Assembly (NCBI GenBank): GCA_038363925.1
Contig: JAQQWL010000016.1
Location: 744,001 to 808,000, forward strand
DNA: 64,000 bases
Reading direction: 5' to 3'
Source of the DNA: Apiospora phragmitis
Taxonomy: Eukaryota > Ascomycota > Sordariomycetes > Amphisphaeriales > Apiosporaceae
Under the pieces are notes generated by a model. The model saw only the letters and a list, made by a program, of their open reading frames with translations, did no database searches and had not been told where the DNA came from. Below, piece by piece: positions 33,569-47,499 of this stretch (the first letter of the stretch is position 1; each line of letters opens with the position of its first letter). The translations under genes and the position numbers were made by a program.

Positions 33569-35261
33569 ATGTCGCTCCTTTCCGCATCGTCGCGCAGACC
33601 ATGGACAAAACTCAATCTGGGCCTCCTTGCTCGTCGCGTACCGCGAGTCTTCCTGACTACTGCTCCCAAAACCATCGCCGGCTTCCTGGAATGGAAGCCG
33701 ACAGACCCTGTTGCTGAAGTCCAGGTCAATGGCTATGTACGCTCAGTTCGAGCCCAGAAGAAAACCCATTTCGTGTCTCTTGGCGACGGAACGTCGATGG
33801 ATCTCCTGCAAGCCGTCGTACCTGCGGACAAGGCTGAAGGGTAGGACGAATGAAGCTCAGCTCGGCTGTCTATATGCGCGCCTCTGCTGACCTTGTGTAA
33901 TATAGTTTGACCATTGGCGCAGCTGTTCGACTGCATGGGTCTTGGGCTCCTAGTAGAGGTCGCGGGCAAAGCCATGAGTTACAGGTCCAGCATGCAGACG
34001 TCCTCGGGCCTTCGGATGCCAAAGTGAGTCTACGCCGCCGAGAACTTCCTCGGGTTATACATATCTATATACATATACCGATTGACACCCGTATCAGACC
34101 TTTCCTTTGCAGAAGAAGTATCAGACTCCTGAATACCTGAGGACCATGCCCCATATACGCCCTCGGATACCTTTCAACTCTGCTCTCTTGCGGTTTCGCT
34201 CTGAAATCATCACTTCCTTCACCCAGTTCTTCAACAGCCGACAATTCGTTCAGACACATACGCCGATTCTTACTTCATCGGACTGTGAAGGCGGCGGTGA
34301 AGTTTTTGACATCTCGGTTGGCAATCAGTCACCATCAAGCGATGCTAACGGCAACACTCACTTCTTTCGGCGGCCAGTGTACACGACAGTTTCTGCCCAG
34401 CTCCATTTGGAAGCTTTGGCCCAAGCAGTCGGTAATGTCTGGACGCTCTCGCCAACTTTTCGCGCGGAACAGAGTGATACTCCTCGTCATCTGAGTGAGT
34501 TTTATATGTTGGAAGCCGAGATGAGCTTCACCGACCATCTTGGGTCCGTCATGGACTTGGTCGAGGATATGCTGAGGCACGTCGGGACTGCCCTTGCGGA
34601 TTCCAAGGTAGTCCATGAACTCTCTACACGAACGGCCGAAGGTTCCTCGGACTTGGCTTCTGTTGAGGAGATTGCGGCCCGCTGGAGAGGCTTGCAGTCG
34701 AAATCCTGGAAACGAATCACCTACACGGAAGCTATTGGGATCCTCCAACACTCTAATGAGCAATTCTCTCAGAAGCCGCTATGGGGCCAGGACTTGCAGA
34801 CTGAGCATGAGAAGTTCCTGGCAACGCACGTGGGAAAGGGCGAAGCCCCGGTCTTTGTTACAAATTATCCTCGATCTATCAAAGCTTTCTACATGAAGTC
34901 AAACGGTGATAAAGATGGTGGATCGGGATTAGCGGAGACGGTTGAGTGCTTCGACCTGCTGGTACCGGAGTTTTGCGAAATCGCGGGCGGCTCGGTGCGC
35001 GAACATCGTTTGCAGAACTTACTTGACTCCATGAGGCAACTCGGTATGCGAACATCCTATGGCGATACTGGTCCTGACGAGGCCAATGCGGCCACTTCAG
35101 GAGGTAATCTGGACTGGTATCTTGATTTGCGTCAATGGGGCTGTCCACCACACGGTGGTTTTGGAATTGGGTTTGACAGACTGGTGTGCTATCTCTCTGG
35201 TGTTCAGACAATCCGGGATACAGCAGCTTTCCCACGTTGGCATGGCAGATGCGATTGTTAG
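33569..35261 (+). CDS. Asparaginyl-tRNA synthetase, mitochondrial
   Basis: Exons 33569-33840, 33906-34023 and 34113-35261, introns 65 and 89 nt, total 512 residues. The first ~35 residues (MSLLSASSRRPWTKLNLGLL...) are rich in Arg, Ser and Leu and lack acids, as in a mitochondrial presequence. The OB-fold anticodon-binding domain follows (VQVNGYVRSVRAQKKTHF). The class II core has FRSEIITSFTQFFNSRQFVQ (motif 1 region), SPTFRAEQSDTPRHLSEFYM (motif 2, with Arg) and GGFGIGFDRLVCYLSG...IRDTAAFPR (motif 3). It charges mitochondrial tRNA-Asn with asparagine using ATP; the yeast counterpart is Slm5. The motifs distinguish it from AspRS. The frame is intact. Confidence 0.94.
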
Positions 35262-38200
35262 CGCAGGATATACGGGACTGACTCTGGTCCTCTTCGTTAA
35301 ACCCTTCTTCTCTGGGAGATGGGGCTGTCTTGTCCTACGTCTACACGACGTTGACTCAGGTGAGGCCAATGTCTACCGGACCTCCTTCCAAAACACCTCG
35401 GACTGTCGGAACGGAGGCCGCCATTGGGGCTGAGACAGGCTCGGAGGGGCTCACTTTGACAGATCGAATGTGCTGGTTCCCGGTAGTTGTCACGATCATC
35501 AAGGCCCTTCGCAGCACACCTGGCCGCATTGTAAGGCTCCTCAGGGAGTCGGCGGGAGTCTATTGCCACAGCGTTTCGGAAGCGCAGCCGTTGCGGTGAC
35601 GTAGAATGCACCTTACCGCGGCCCTGCTCGAAAACTGTAGCATATGCTTGTTGGTTTTGTACGATACCCGCCCGCTTACATCCGAGTTTAATCACAAGTT
35701 TGGACCACTCAGTCATGTCGCAGTTTAGCTTTTATGTGCCACTTGTCACATCTTTGCTCAACCCTGGTGATCTCCCATCACGGCAGCACAGCATTGTGGG
35801 CAATCCTTACGCCCGTGGATTGATATGATATTGCCCCGGCAACTCGAGCCGCTTCATGGACCATGCGGCCAGGCATATGAAGGCGGCCATTGTGATGGAG
35901 TTTCTGGACTGTATAGATCGTTATGCCGACCAAGTCATCACGAAGTAGTACCTCTGATGCAACATGCAAACACTCTCCCGCCAGAGGAGAGTACTCATAT
36001 TGGTATGCTGCAGAATGCCGGTCCCTCGGCGCGGAAGCCGCTGGTCGGCATGGACGACAAATGTTTCCCTGATACGACAGTCGTTCGTGCTGCTGTTGCT
36101 GCCGCTACTCGATCCGACAGGCAACAAGCAGAGAGCGCGGCAGTCACCGGGAGATACATCATGGCATACGAGAAAAGGGTCAGCCAACCTCCTTTCGCGA
36201 ATAACACGGGCAAAGAACAGCACCCATCCAGGGCAGCCAGCCTCTAAATCCGTATCTAAGAGCCCTGGACGCACAATGTGCAAGTCCAGTAGTACTGTAA
36301 GTGGGTTCTCTAAGGCGTTGATCTTCCCCGAGTAAATCTCTGTAGCATCCTGGCGACATGCTACTGTTGACTTACCGGGCATATCCTTACTTGCACTCCT
36401 AAGCTTAAAGGTGTGCCGTTTTACCCGCAAAATCTATTTATTCCGCGGAGTTATTGCCGTATAGGTCATCGGAAAGCGGAGTACTATATATGTGATTATA
36501 TGAGTGACGCAAACGCGCCCCAGCACATTACTACGCCCGGTCGTTGGATCTCTGGTACTAGACGGGTTGGGCAGCCTGGCAGCCCGGTCGACTCTTGGCA
36601 GTTCAATATACACAGACGTATCTTCGCAAGCATATATGCATTGATCGCCTGATTGGCAATCCGATTGTCCGCTCGTCTTTTATGTACAGAAACCATGACA
36701 ACTACCACTGCAGATCAGCGCAGTAAGTAGAAAGCAGACTTGTCACACAGAAAGTACGGGCAATACGGTCGTATACACAGGGCAACACAGGCACGTTTCC
36801 AGTCATCAGGGAATAGCAGTGAGCACGTTTGATGACATGTCTCAGATGTCTACAGTGAGCGAGCGAGCAGGCTGGTGAGCGTGTCGGCGTGTGGACCTCA
36901 TCTTGGCTCCCTCTCCCATCATCGACTTATTTGATACAAAGTGGGGTCCTGAAAACTTGACTGAAGCTTGGCAAAGAAGTTCTGGTTCATCGCACTTCAA
37001 TGGAAGTTTACTTTATCGACTCTGAGTCTCTGACGATGATAAGCTATGCGGGGTTTCCTATGCGGCAGGTCCATAGGCTACCTGGTCTATCGAACAGACT
37101 TTCAAGGAAACAACCGGTGATTACGGTCTGTTGAGACGGCCATCTTCCCCGACCACCATATTGCGGAGAGTATCTATTTCGAGCCAGGCAGAGTCGTCTT
37201 CTCGCTGCCGATTCTGCCGATCGAACGAAGAAGCTTGACATGAAATGCAACCCGATCTTGTCCCCCTCCTCACGGCCGCGTCACTGTTAGAATAAGGTGA
37301 CAGGGTGGTGGACAGGTGTGGTGGAGTCGGCGCCGCCCCATCCATAATGTTTCTTTTTATTATTCTCACTCCTTCCAGGAAGCTTGGCTTTTGCTTGGCA
37401 CTATCTGACCCGCTCGAGGGATCCATTCCATGGCCCCTGTCAGTGCCAGTCACGACGGACAGTACGGTGATGATTGGTGCATCGAGGGCCAAGTACTTCT
37501 GGTACACCACTACAGACGCACTTCTGACCCTGCCTTGTCGCTAGCCCCCTTGCCCCCCCCCATGGGCCATGTACTTGTATTCGGTGCGAATCATCCCTGG
37601 CGACGGATAGAGTGACCTGCGCGAGGCGGGGCCCATGGAGCTCTTCTGATTTGATTCGGCTATGCCGCCAAATTAAGCTTAAGCTGGCAGGTTTCGCATC
37701 TTCGGGAAGTTTTGGGGGGTTTGTTTATAAGGGACTAGCAAAGTGAGGGAAGAACGCACCAATCATTCGGCGGTGAGATCGCCATTTTCGCTTGATCCTG
37801 TCAACCAACTGCATAAGGGACGGAGGAGGTCATGCGGCAATACCAGACCGCATTCACGGTATCGTCGTGCCTTGTCATCTTCGAGCGAGCGCGCGAGCAC
37901 CGTAGCTGGCTTGCGCATACGGTTCTTACATACGTCCTTGCTTAGTGGCCTTGTGCCACAGTGGCACATTAGTCTCTTCCTCTCGTGTATAAGCATCGCT
38001 TCAGTCATCGTATAGCTTGCGAGAGGAGACCGAGCTGTGCCATCCCGTCCCTGTAGTGGATGGATGGGATGCCTGCGAGATATTGCTCGACCGTTACGGA
38101 GTACTTACCGCTCCTTGGATTGCTACGTATTCGACCTAGACAGGTTGATCAGCCAAGGAAACCAGGAACCGCCTAGACGAGGGCAAGGACCAAGATGCCG

Positions 38201-41200
38201 GCCACCAGCTGTTCCGTTGACGACAATCCAACAGTGCGGCGCCGGGCAGACAGGCTTCTGGACAGCTTATTACAAGGATAAGTCCCCTGTTGGTTGTTAT
38301 TCCCACAGGTATAGGATGTATGTGTCTTCCGGGAAGTATGCCCGGCATGACACAGCGCGCCGATGGGTCCAGACTTGCAGGGCTCTTGGAGCTTGGATGT
38401 CATTAGTATTGGCGCTTCTAATAAATGCCCATCTTATCAGTTCCTTTTTGTCATGACGGTGCAAGTATGGCCTGACAGCTGATGCCTCTCTCCACCCATT
38501 GACTATGTGTTGGTGGCGTTTTGCGCACCTTTCAGCAGGCTTGCCGATTTTCCGAACGATTTACACAGCACCCGCACTTCCCTTACCTTGGAGGGGGCCG
38601 CTGGACACTCGGCGCTGCCACCAAGTCCAGCCAAGGCTTGGAGTTCTCAGCAGGGGATGAGGCTCTAGCCCGGAGGAGAAGTGACTAGAAAGAGTTGTCG
38701 AGCATTGTACATTGCACACTGCACCTGCACACCGTGCTTGTGATGGCGTGGCCTTCACCGTAGGCGGCAGGGAGAGGCGACAGAATAAAGTTTGCTTCTT
38801 CATGAGCCTCGACAGTTTAAGTTGTTGCACGGCATGGCACTTGTGGTAAATGTCTAGGTTTCAAGCTTGCCGAGCACAAATTTAGCATCTCTGAACTGGC
38901 AGCGAGATATCGAAGCCAGTCGATGATCGATCTGGTTCATTTGATCCAGGGACGTCTGATTTCGCCGTCGGTGCACACCTAGCCTTAATGGGAAGGAAAG
39001 ATGTGCGCCATGTGAGAGAGTTGTTCAGCTGCTGTAAGACCTGCTGTCACTTCACTTGTTGTGTGATGCAAGTAGTCGTGCCATTTCGCCTCGAGATTGG
39101 AAATAAAGAACAGACCGACCTTTGCTTATCTTCCAATGGTGGCCGGTCCGACTCCAGGAGTCCAGGGAGCCAGTCAGTCCGATGGCATTGATGCAAGTGA
39201 AGTGCGGGGGAGAAGGTCTGGCCTCTGGAGCAGTAACCTTAACAGTGTACTTTAGGTAGCCTAAGGCAGTGCTGGGCTATCGAATTAGGTGTCGAAGAAC
39301 CCGAGGGACTGGAATGAACAGGCTGAGCACCCCGAGCTAGGGCTTAGAACACGGAAGCTGCCCGTCTACCCGCCCAACTCTAACATTCCAATGAAACGAG
39401 AGGCGTTCCGGTATGGCATGATGATACAAGTACCTTAGTCGGGTTCATAAACATTGAGAGGTGTCATGTCACCGACAAACAACAAACAATTACACCAACT
39501 GTCTGACAATCGCGAAAAACAAAGTGTGGCGCACTTAAGCTTCTGCGATCTGAATCAGTCTTGTCCATCCCATCTGTTTGTTTGGTACGACGCGAATCCT
39601 GCGAACTCTGTAACGAGACTCACTCTCGGTCGGTCTGTGGTTTGTTGTTTTGGCCCGTCAGACAAGCAGCAGCTGCTTTATTGGTTTCGGGTCGTGCCAC
39701 CATGTTAGTATTGCCAATTGACCGCCCTCTCTCGACCGAAATTGCACCATGCGCACAGAGATGCACTCAATCACGCATAAATTGCTCAAGTGGGAAGTCC
39801 TGCAAAGTCGAGGCTCCTCCTACTGTAGTCGAGGACATGGTGTGTCTGACTGTGATGGACTGCCTTGTTGGTCACGCCATGACTCGGCATCCAGATGATC
39901 ATCGGGGCACTTTTATTCTTCTCTCCATAACTTCATTCCTGCTCCCCCAGAGTTCAGCGTCCTTCTCGACCTCATTTCCGGATATGGTACCTACTTAGGT
40001 AGGTAGGTACTGTACGTAGCCACATGAACTCACAACCCTGGCGGTGTTTTATTTCTAAATTGGTCGCCCAAGATGACGTGACGCATGACATCCATAGCGA
40101 GACGCTATCAAGTTCGGCCGTCAATCTTTACCAGCTGTGGGTGTTTACCTCAAATAGACTACAAGACCGCCCTGGCTCACCATATGCTTTATTCCTCGCC
40201 AAAAGTGAGAATCGGGTATACGCGATGTTCTACGTATATGTGATTGGTCCGAATGCTCCCAGCAGGGTCTAGATTCCTGCTGGAGCGAGCACTTTCCTTC
40301 TACAGCGTAGTGGAAGTAAGTAGGCAACTGAGGCTGAGGGACAGGGGCCAGCTATGGCCGTGGGCTGGAGAGAAAGAAGAAAAAAAGCTTTTTGCGATTG
40401 TACAGTAATGAGAATGCACCCACAGGCGGCACTATCGTCCTGCATTCAGAAGGTGCTTGTTGGAAACGGCAGGCGTAGGAGTGCTATTACTATGCGCTAT
40501 GTAGGGGTGCAGCCGAAGCTCGACATGCTATTGGGTTCCAACCAGCTGGTTCAACGAAGTTACTGGCGAGTAACAAATAGCCTAGACAAGCAAGGTTCCA
40601 CCACACCCACTCATGACATTGCAGCATGTATGAAAGTGTATTGCTCTTCTTGGGGAAGAGCCAGATCGAATGAACTTGGCTGAGAAAGCCACTGAACCGC
40701 CAGAAAACCCTTTCATTCGACCTCCCCCTCGGCCGAGTTCCGTGATAGGCAACGAAAAATCCGAGTTGAACTATCGGCACGCGGCGCCCGATGCTGATCG
40801 TATGTATTGGATCCAAGCCACAGCAAATCAGAGGGGCGAGGGGGACGCCGTTAGAGAGCCTGGTCAACGTGTGCAGATGACCAATGCTTTCGTCAGCGGG
40901 CCCGCGAGTGCCAAGCGTTGCTTATTAGTCTTGGAGAGGCGTTTGGAGGCTTTTGGCTGCTCGGTGCCGTGCATTCGCTGATTGATGCCAAGGTGGACAG
41001 ATAATGCTGTTCCTCTTTTCTCCCCTTCCTCCAATTGGGGGGTAAATACAGGTGTGTGAGCCAGGGCCAAATGCATCGGTATGGAGAAGCAAGCATTGTA
41101 CATATGTACTTGTAGTATATGCGGGTAATTGGCGCAGGTTGGCTGTGTAGCTCCCCCTTGGGGCCAAGGGGAAAAAAAAGGCTCAGGATAGGGCAAGTTG

Positions 41201-42648
41201 AGACGAGGCACCCGTCACCGTGCCGTTTTCATTTGACAGGTAGGGGAGAGACTGACGCCATTGCCCGAAGCCCCCCTGGAGCAGATTTATTAGGCAGGCA
41301 GCAGGTGGCAGGGGCAGTCTACAGCAGATGTGTTGTTGCTGACTTTCTTGTTTGCCTGTTACCAATCATCCAGCTGACTGCCTGGCCTCTCATTGGGGAT
41401 CATGTACGACAAGATTACCAGAACAGGACATATGTATGTATAATGCTGACGGTTGGACGGATAGCAACCTCACGTCAGATTCTTGTCCCTCCCCTCCTCG
41501 CTGGATTGGTTGCCCAATAAGACCTATCCCTTACTAAGTGAGCGGAGAGGGGCACCAGGCCGTTTAACCGTATTCGCAGGACGTATGGCAGTCCCATGCA
41601 AAACCCGTCAGGTGCAGAGAATTCTGGCCCGAATGCTACGGTAGATTATGGGTAGCAGGCAACAATATGACGGGGATTCACACGAATCGGTAGAGTGCTG
41701 ACTGCAGTGACAAATGGGTTGGAAGAGTCTCGGCGGTATTCACCGTCTTTCGTTACTCGCACACACACATAGGCGCATGGTACTTTAGGCAGGATCTCAA
41801 CTTTGAAAGTGCGGGAAGATGATTACAGCGCTGGAACGATTTCGTGACAATAGTCGATCATAATACATGTATAGTAAGTAGTAGTATGTGAGAATCCAAG
41901 CCCCTCTCCATTGATCACCTGGACGCATGTATTCGTAGACAGGCGGACTCGAGCACAGTCGGCCCAGTGCTAAGTAGATCCGCGACGAGTTGCAGCCAAC
42001 GATGGAGCTAAACCCAACTTGGTACACTGGCTGTCAACGCTTAAATGTATGCTTAAACAGGATGGAGGGGGGGGGGAAGGGAGACGAACAGATTTCCGCG
42101 TGGTGCCAAGACAAAAGCGTAAGGACACACACACCAGGCGATCAGGGTCCCCTGCAATTGCATGCTTACACTCATAGCCTAACCCAGAGCTTAGGGCTAG
42201 GATGCCTAACGTAAACACATCAAGCCAACTGCTACAGAAGCTTCCGTTTTTCCTGACCGGATTTGACTCGCGTTGTTTCTTCTTGATGGAGCAATGGGAC
42301 ACAGGCAAAACCTCGGCCCTTCCCATGTCGCCTAATCATCAATTCATGCATCTGAAGAAAGCGACTGCACGGACGGCTTTCCATTCATCCTCAAAAGCAC
42401 GTATGTACGTACATACAGTACATGCTTGTCTCCGCTTCGTTAGCGCCCGTCGGCGGAGACGTGACAGATAAGGTACTTCCCGGGCAGCGACAAAAGCAAC
42501 AAATGACCGGACGAAAAAAAGACACGATACAGATGCAAGAAAGATGCTCAGCAAATCGCATCTCGGGGAGGAATCTTCAGCAGCCTGATCACATGTGGAG
42601 CTGACGTTGCTTGTTTGCGGCGGCGGCACATACGAAACTTGCTTGCCG

Positions 42649-42672
42649 TCTGGTCTGGTCTGGTCTGGTCTG
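42649..42672 (+). repeat. TCTGG pentanucleotide repeat
   Basis: Almost five perfect copies of TCTGG in tandem, in the gene-free region. Confidence 0.9.
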
Positions 42673-45600
42673 ATGATGGGCATGAACTCGGATAAGCTGC
42701 TGCTTTTCCTTCCTGCAGAGAGATGCTCCGAATGAGATTGACGAGCATCTTCGAGCCAGGCTAGCAGGTAAAAAAGCTGGGTCGGTCAGTCAGCCTCTCG
42801 ATGGATGTGGTCATCTTATTCCAAACCGGACTATCAATAACCCTGATACAGACGCCTAACCTCGAATTCGTATGCAGCGAACCAATATGCTAATGTGATG
42901 AGACTATCGCGGTTCGGCGCCGAATGCTGTAGTAGTATTCTCCCTGAACCGGACGGAGCATTTGCCTAAAACATACAGCCCACACACACATCTGATGCTA
43001 GTACTTACGTGAGATTCCTATAATCAGATCAGCCCTGCGATCTGCTTATACTTATGTACATAACTGTCGGACACCCCCCGAACCTCTCTACCAATGATCC
43101 CGAGGCAGAAGACTCCATCCAGATGCGTTGTCCTTCGCATAACCGTCCCATCCTCGCCTAGACATCCGTCGGCCATCTTTGTTGTCCTTGTGCATTTCCA
43201 GCGTTTTGCAATAGGATCCACGTCTCGTATCACACCCACCACCAAGCCAAGTAGCCGAGGCCGTTTAACTGTCTATTACCTGTGTGTTTCTAGGGTTGTA
43301 GGATGTTCGCTATGCACCCCCACCCACACAGACTCGGGACTTCCTATACACAGACACCGGCATTTGCGTCAGCAGCCACAATGAATAATTATTGGTAGCT
43401 CACGGTGCCTATGTGCTAAATATAAGGCTATGATGTATGGACACGCATTCTTGGCGAGTGCGCACTCTGCGTATGTCTACCCGGGGGTGGCTGGTCTCTG
43501 CACGAGCCAAGAAAACACCACTCGATAATATGATAACCCAACGGGTAGATCGCCTACGTAGACTCGGTGCCACGGGAATGGATTTCATTTCGTGCATCGC
43601 TAGATTTGAACTTTGTGCAACACTAGCCCTTTGGCACTTTTCCTCAACGAACAAGAGCTGCCGTGGCCAATCACCGTACCCCCCGCATCTACACCAAGGA
43701 ACCCAAGGCCTATGGGTGCCAACCCTAGGTAAGACAACAAGCAACGCAGTTCCTCCTATCTAGAAATAGGTCTATGCTCTTCATTAGTTTAGATGTTGTA
43801 TCATCGCATGATGCTGTGCTAGGGAAGGGGTTGGTTCGACCGAAACGAGTAATGAGTCCGTCGAAAGTGGGCGTGAGACAAGCCATACACCCAACACCAA
43901 TGTCCCAAAACGGCAGGAATGCGCCAACGAGCAGCAAGAAGGAGACCACATCGTTAAGTCGTCCTCGGGTAACACAGGCTCACACATGCATGATGCCAGA
44001 GTAAGTTTGTGGGTGTGCAACTACTCGTACATGTCTGTCCTCGCACCAGGACAAGTTTTATTAAAGGGACATGGGGGTAGCTTGGGCGGGTAGACGGCTG
44101 AGGCAGAGGCGGCTTTGTACTCTCTCCCTACCGGGAAGAAAGTTATACGGGCTTGAGTTTGGCCAAGATGACTGCCGTCTAGGCGTGGATGAATGCTTAC
44201 GTCGTCAAATCCTATACGGGTTCTTGATCGACGAGATGGCACTATGGGCATCCGCCCAACCGAGTACATCTTCCGAGACTGGCCATAATACGACCGCAGC
44301 GAAAGTGAAAGCGAAGCAGTGTCACCTCCGGATTCCCAATCTCCCGATATCATTGAGGGGTGCGTTATTCGTTTCATTGAGCAGCCTCGAATGTACGTAA
44401 GTAAGCATGCGAGTAGAGTGAAATACAGATTATGGCTGTGGAAATACACACTTGGACGATAGTGGGTAATATGACGATGACGAGCCAATCGTTGCAAAAG
44501 GTTCTCGGCCGTCTAGGAAAAGGACCATGCTTATGTTCATTGATAGCAATTTGCCCGCATTGGCCTAAAGAACGAGGCACAGCACTTACCAAGCCAACTA
44601 GTCTTGGCTTCCGGTTTCAACACCGCTTATCTACAGGCGAAAAGGAGTCAAATTCTAGGAGTGGCATATGTCCTGACTGACTGAACAACCCCTGTGGTTC
44701 CCGAAAAGCTGGTTACCCGCCTGTCTTGTTCCGTCTAATGTGTGCGCGCGTGTAATTCTACCTCCGCTTAAAAACTACAAAGGCCAAGGTAAACTGATTC
44801 AGGAATCTATCCCTCGAACGTGAGATCTCCACAAGGCCCAACCCCTGTAAAGCGCAATATGCAGATACTTTAGCTATGGCATTTGCTTATGACGAAGTGA
44901 GGGAGTCTTTTTCTGCTACAACGACAGCCCAGCTTGGCGTATCTGTGTGTGCGTGAGTGTGTGTGTTACACAGAGTAAGTGGTTGGCGAGCAACGCTCTT
45001 GGCACCGAGCTTGGAGGCATCTTGCTGGTTGCCTCGAACGAGCAACGAACAGAGACGGCGGAGGAACCAAACAAACAAGGCAGCCTAGCTAAAACTTCGG
45101 AATTGGTTTTCAACAACAGCCAAGCACGCATGACACCTGAGGCAAGATTTGGGGTCATACGTTTTCTACATATGGGGCACTCCTTTTCCTTCCAGGAGAG
45201 GAGCCAGGAGCAGCCAAGATAGATACTTATGTATTGCCCCTACTGTACAAGTACGCAAGACGACCAAGCAGGCGCAGAACCTAGCAGTCGGACGGAGGAT
45301 GGGTGGTGGTCATGATAGGCGTTTACTTGAGTATTGCTTGGCAAGTTAGCTTGGCCCCTTGGCCCTCCTTGGTGGCTTGGCCCTGCGGGTCTGGGGTGGG
45401 CCTCGTCTAGCGGGGGATGGGCTGCCTGTCTACCCCTACGTAAGTGAAATAGAGTTAAAGTAGCCCGGCTAGGTTGTCTACATCAAATGGTGCTGCAGTT
45501 TTACGTGAGTATTATGTACAATAGATATGTAGATATCTGGTCCGCAGCCACCAAGGCCTTAATTAATTAATTGCCTAGCAGCAGCAGTAAGCTGGTTATT

Positions 45601-46270
45601 AGTATCCCCTTCCATTTTCCTCCCTCTCCGTCCCAGTCGAGTTTGACAAGACCCCTGGCCTGTTGCCGTGAAATAAGCTTGAACTTGATTTGGGAACTTT
45701 ATTATATCCGCATGATCCCCAGCCCGCCCCATGCATGGCTGTACATACTGTTCACCTTTATTACTTCTCCATTTCCACCCCTCCCACTTCATCGCATCGC
45801 GCCTACTTTAAATAACAACCCTAATTTGACTGACTGAGGAAGCCGGGTCGTATTGGTGAACGTTTTCGTCTGCCCACTGTGGAGAGAAGCCGGGTAACAA
45901 GAGGGACCAGTATCTCCCGGGGTTCCTCTTCGGGCCAGCCATCGTCCTCCTTTGTCGATCAACCAGCAACGCGGTTAGGACGGCACTATCCAATACGAAA
46001 AGATTTAAATTTGAAAGTGCCTTGCACAAGAAAAAAAACAAGAGGCTTTGTCCGCAAGGTCGCCGGAAAGCCGATCTCGACGGGCGTCTCTAGATTGACG
46101 GCAGTTTCGTGGTTGAACTGCAACCAGCCTTACCACAGTCTCAAAGCATACCGTCATAGCAGAGTTTAATCTCGTCTTGGCGTTACGACATTCGCAAATT
46201 GATCTAGCCCACGCAGCCACTGCAAGGAAGGCTTCAACTGTCTTTTGGCACGGCAGCAGCCCTATTTCTC

Positions 46271-46293
46271 CTACGCCTACGCCTACGCCTACT
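46271..46293 (+). repeat. CCTACG hexanucleotide repeat
   Basis: Nearly four perfect copies of CCTACG, about 2.2 kb before the WOPR start codon. Confidence 0.85.
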
Positions 46294-47476
46294 ACTGCGT
46301 CGTATTTCATACGAGTACAAGGCACGCACGCACACATGCAGTAAACAATTGCCGGCCGCGCAATCATCAACACTACACTGCAAACACTACGACAGGGCAA
46401 TATCTCGAGTTTGTTGGTTCCTAGCCCGGCCACATCCTGTTTTCGGGTGCTCACTTCCCCCATATCGCCCGCCAGCTTCAGCTCCCATCGTCTTCACTTG
46501 ATCCCTCCTGCAACGGTGTTCCTTAAGCCAGTTGTTTCTCTTGCCCAGCCCAATAGCGCCTTCAGCTGGGCGTTCATCTGGTCAACTCCCACACGTGTGA
46601 ATCCAGATTGGTTCAGGCCCCCTAGGCTAGTTGGCTAGGTCTGGATCTACGCCATCGCGGGTACCATCGTCAGCCTAGGGAGACTCTACCATACGGTCCA
46701 TACCCACAGCCCAGAGGAACCCATAAATTTGACTCGACGCAGATTTGCCAACTTCAGTTAGCGGAAATAGGGTCCGATACACACCAGAGTTCGCCCTCTC
46801 GGCGCTTGCCTGAGCCTGCCCTCTGCCTCTCTGCCTCTGCCCACCGTCTGACATAATTGGGAGATACATGCTTCACGGGCACGGATTCAAAGCTTGTTGT
46901 AAAGCACGGCGAGACTCTAATTGACACAACCCTTCTGCATTAGACTTTCCGCTCGCACCGTCACGGATCGGCTCACTCATTAAATCTTCTGTCTCATTCC
47001 AACTTGAGTTTGGGTCCTCGCAGCGGCAAATACCGACCCAACGCTATTGTTGGTTGTTTTTTCCCCTAATTGCTGTCAACCTTACAGCGAGCCAGGTTCG
47101 TCAATTCATTAGCGGATTGGCGTTGCCCATTGGTGTTGCCAACTTAAAAATCCTCGGGTGCCCGCAACAACAACAACACAACTTTCCATTCTCACGACTG
47201 CCTCTTTGCCACCTGTGGGTTTGCCGGTACTGTACATTTGACCAGGCCAGGTTGTGTCTTCGTCCACCGACCAACAATCAACAACCTCACACTTCCTTCC
47301 TTTCTCTCCCCAACCCTCTCCGACGCACATTGGGTGAACTCACTCGGGCATTCCTGGATCCTGCACCTTGCAGGCCAATCGACCAAGCACCCTCCTGGGA
47401 CAGCGTAGTCCAACAACTAGGTACGTGCATAATATCATTGTCTGTTGTTTCGAAATGATTCCGTCTCGTTTCTCCT

Positions 47477-47499
47477 GTCACGTCACGTCACGTCACGTC
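47477..47499 (+). repeat. GTCAC tandem repeat containing overlapping bZIP/E-box-like cores
   Basis: Four GTCAC copies plus GTC, 1 kb before the WOPR start codon. On the minus strand this reads as overlapping GTGACGTGACG, i.e. repeated TGACGTG cores of the bZIP type. Confidence 0.8.

Noticed and set aside
35921..36430. 169-codon minus-strand frame
   Set aside because: No domain, an overlapping plus-strand frame of similar quality, and no splice or start context; treated as chance.
37121..37510. 129-codon minus-strand frame with several Ser/Asp residues
   Set aside because: No recognisable family and poor protein-like composition.
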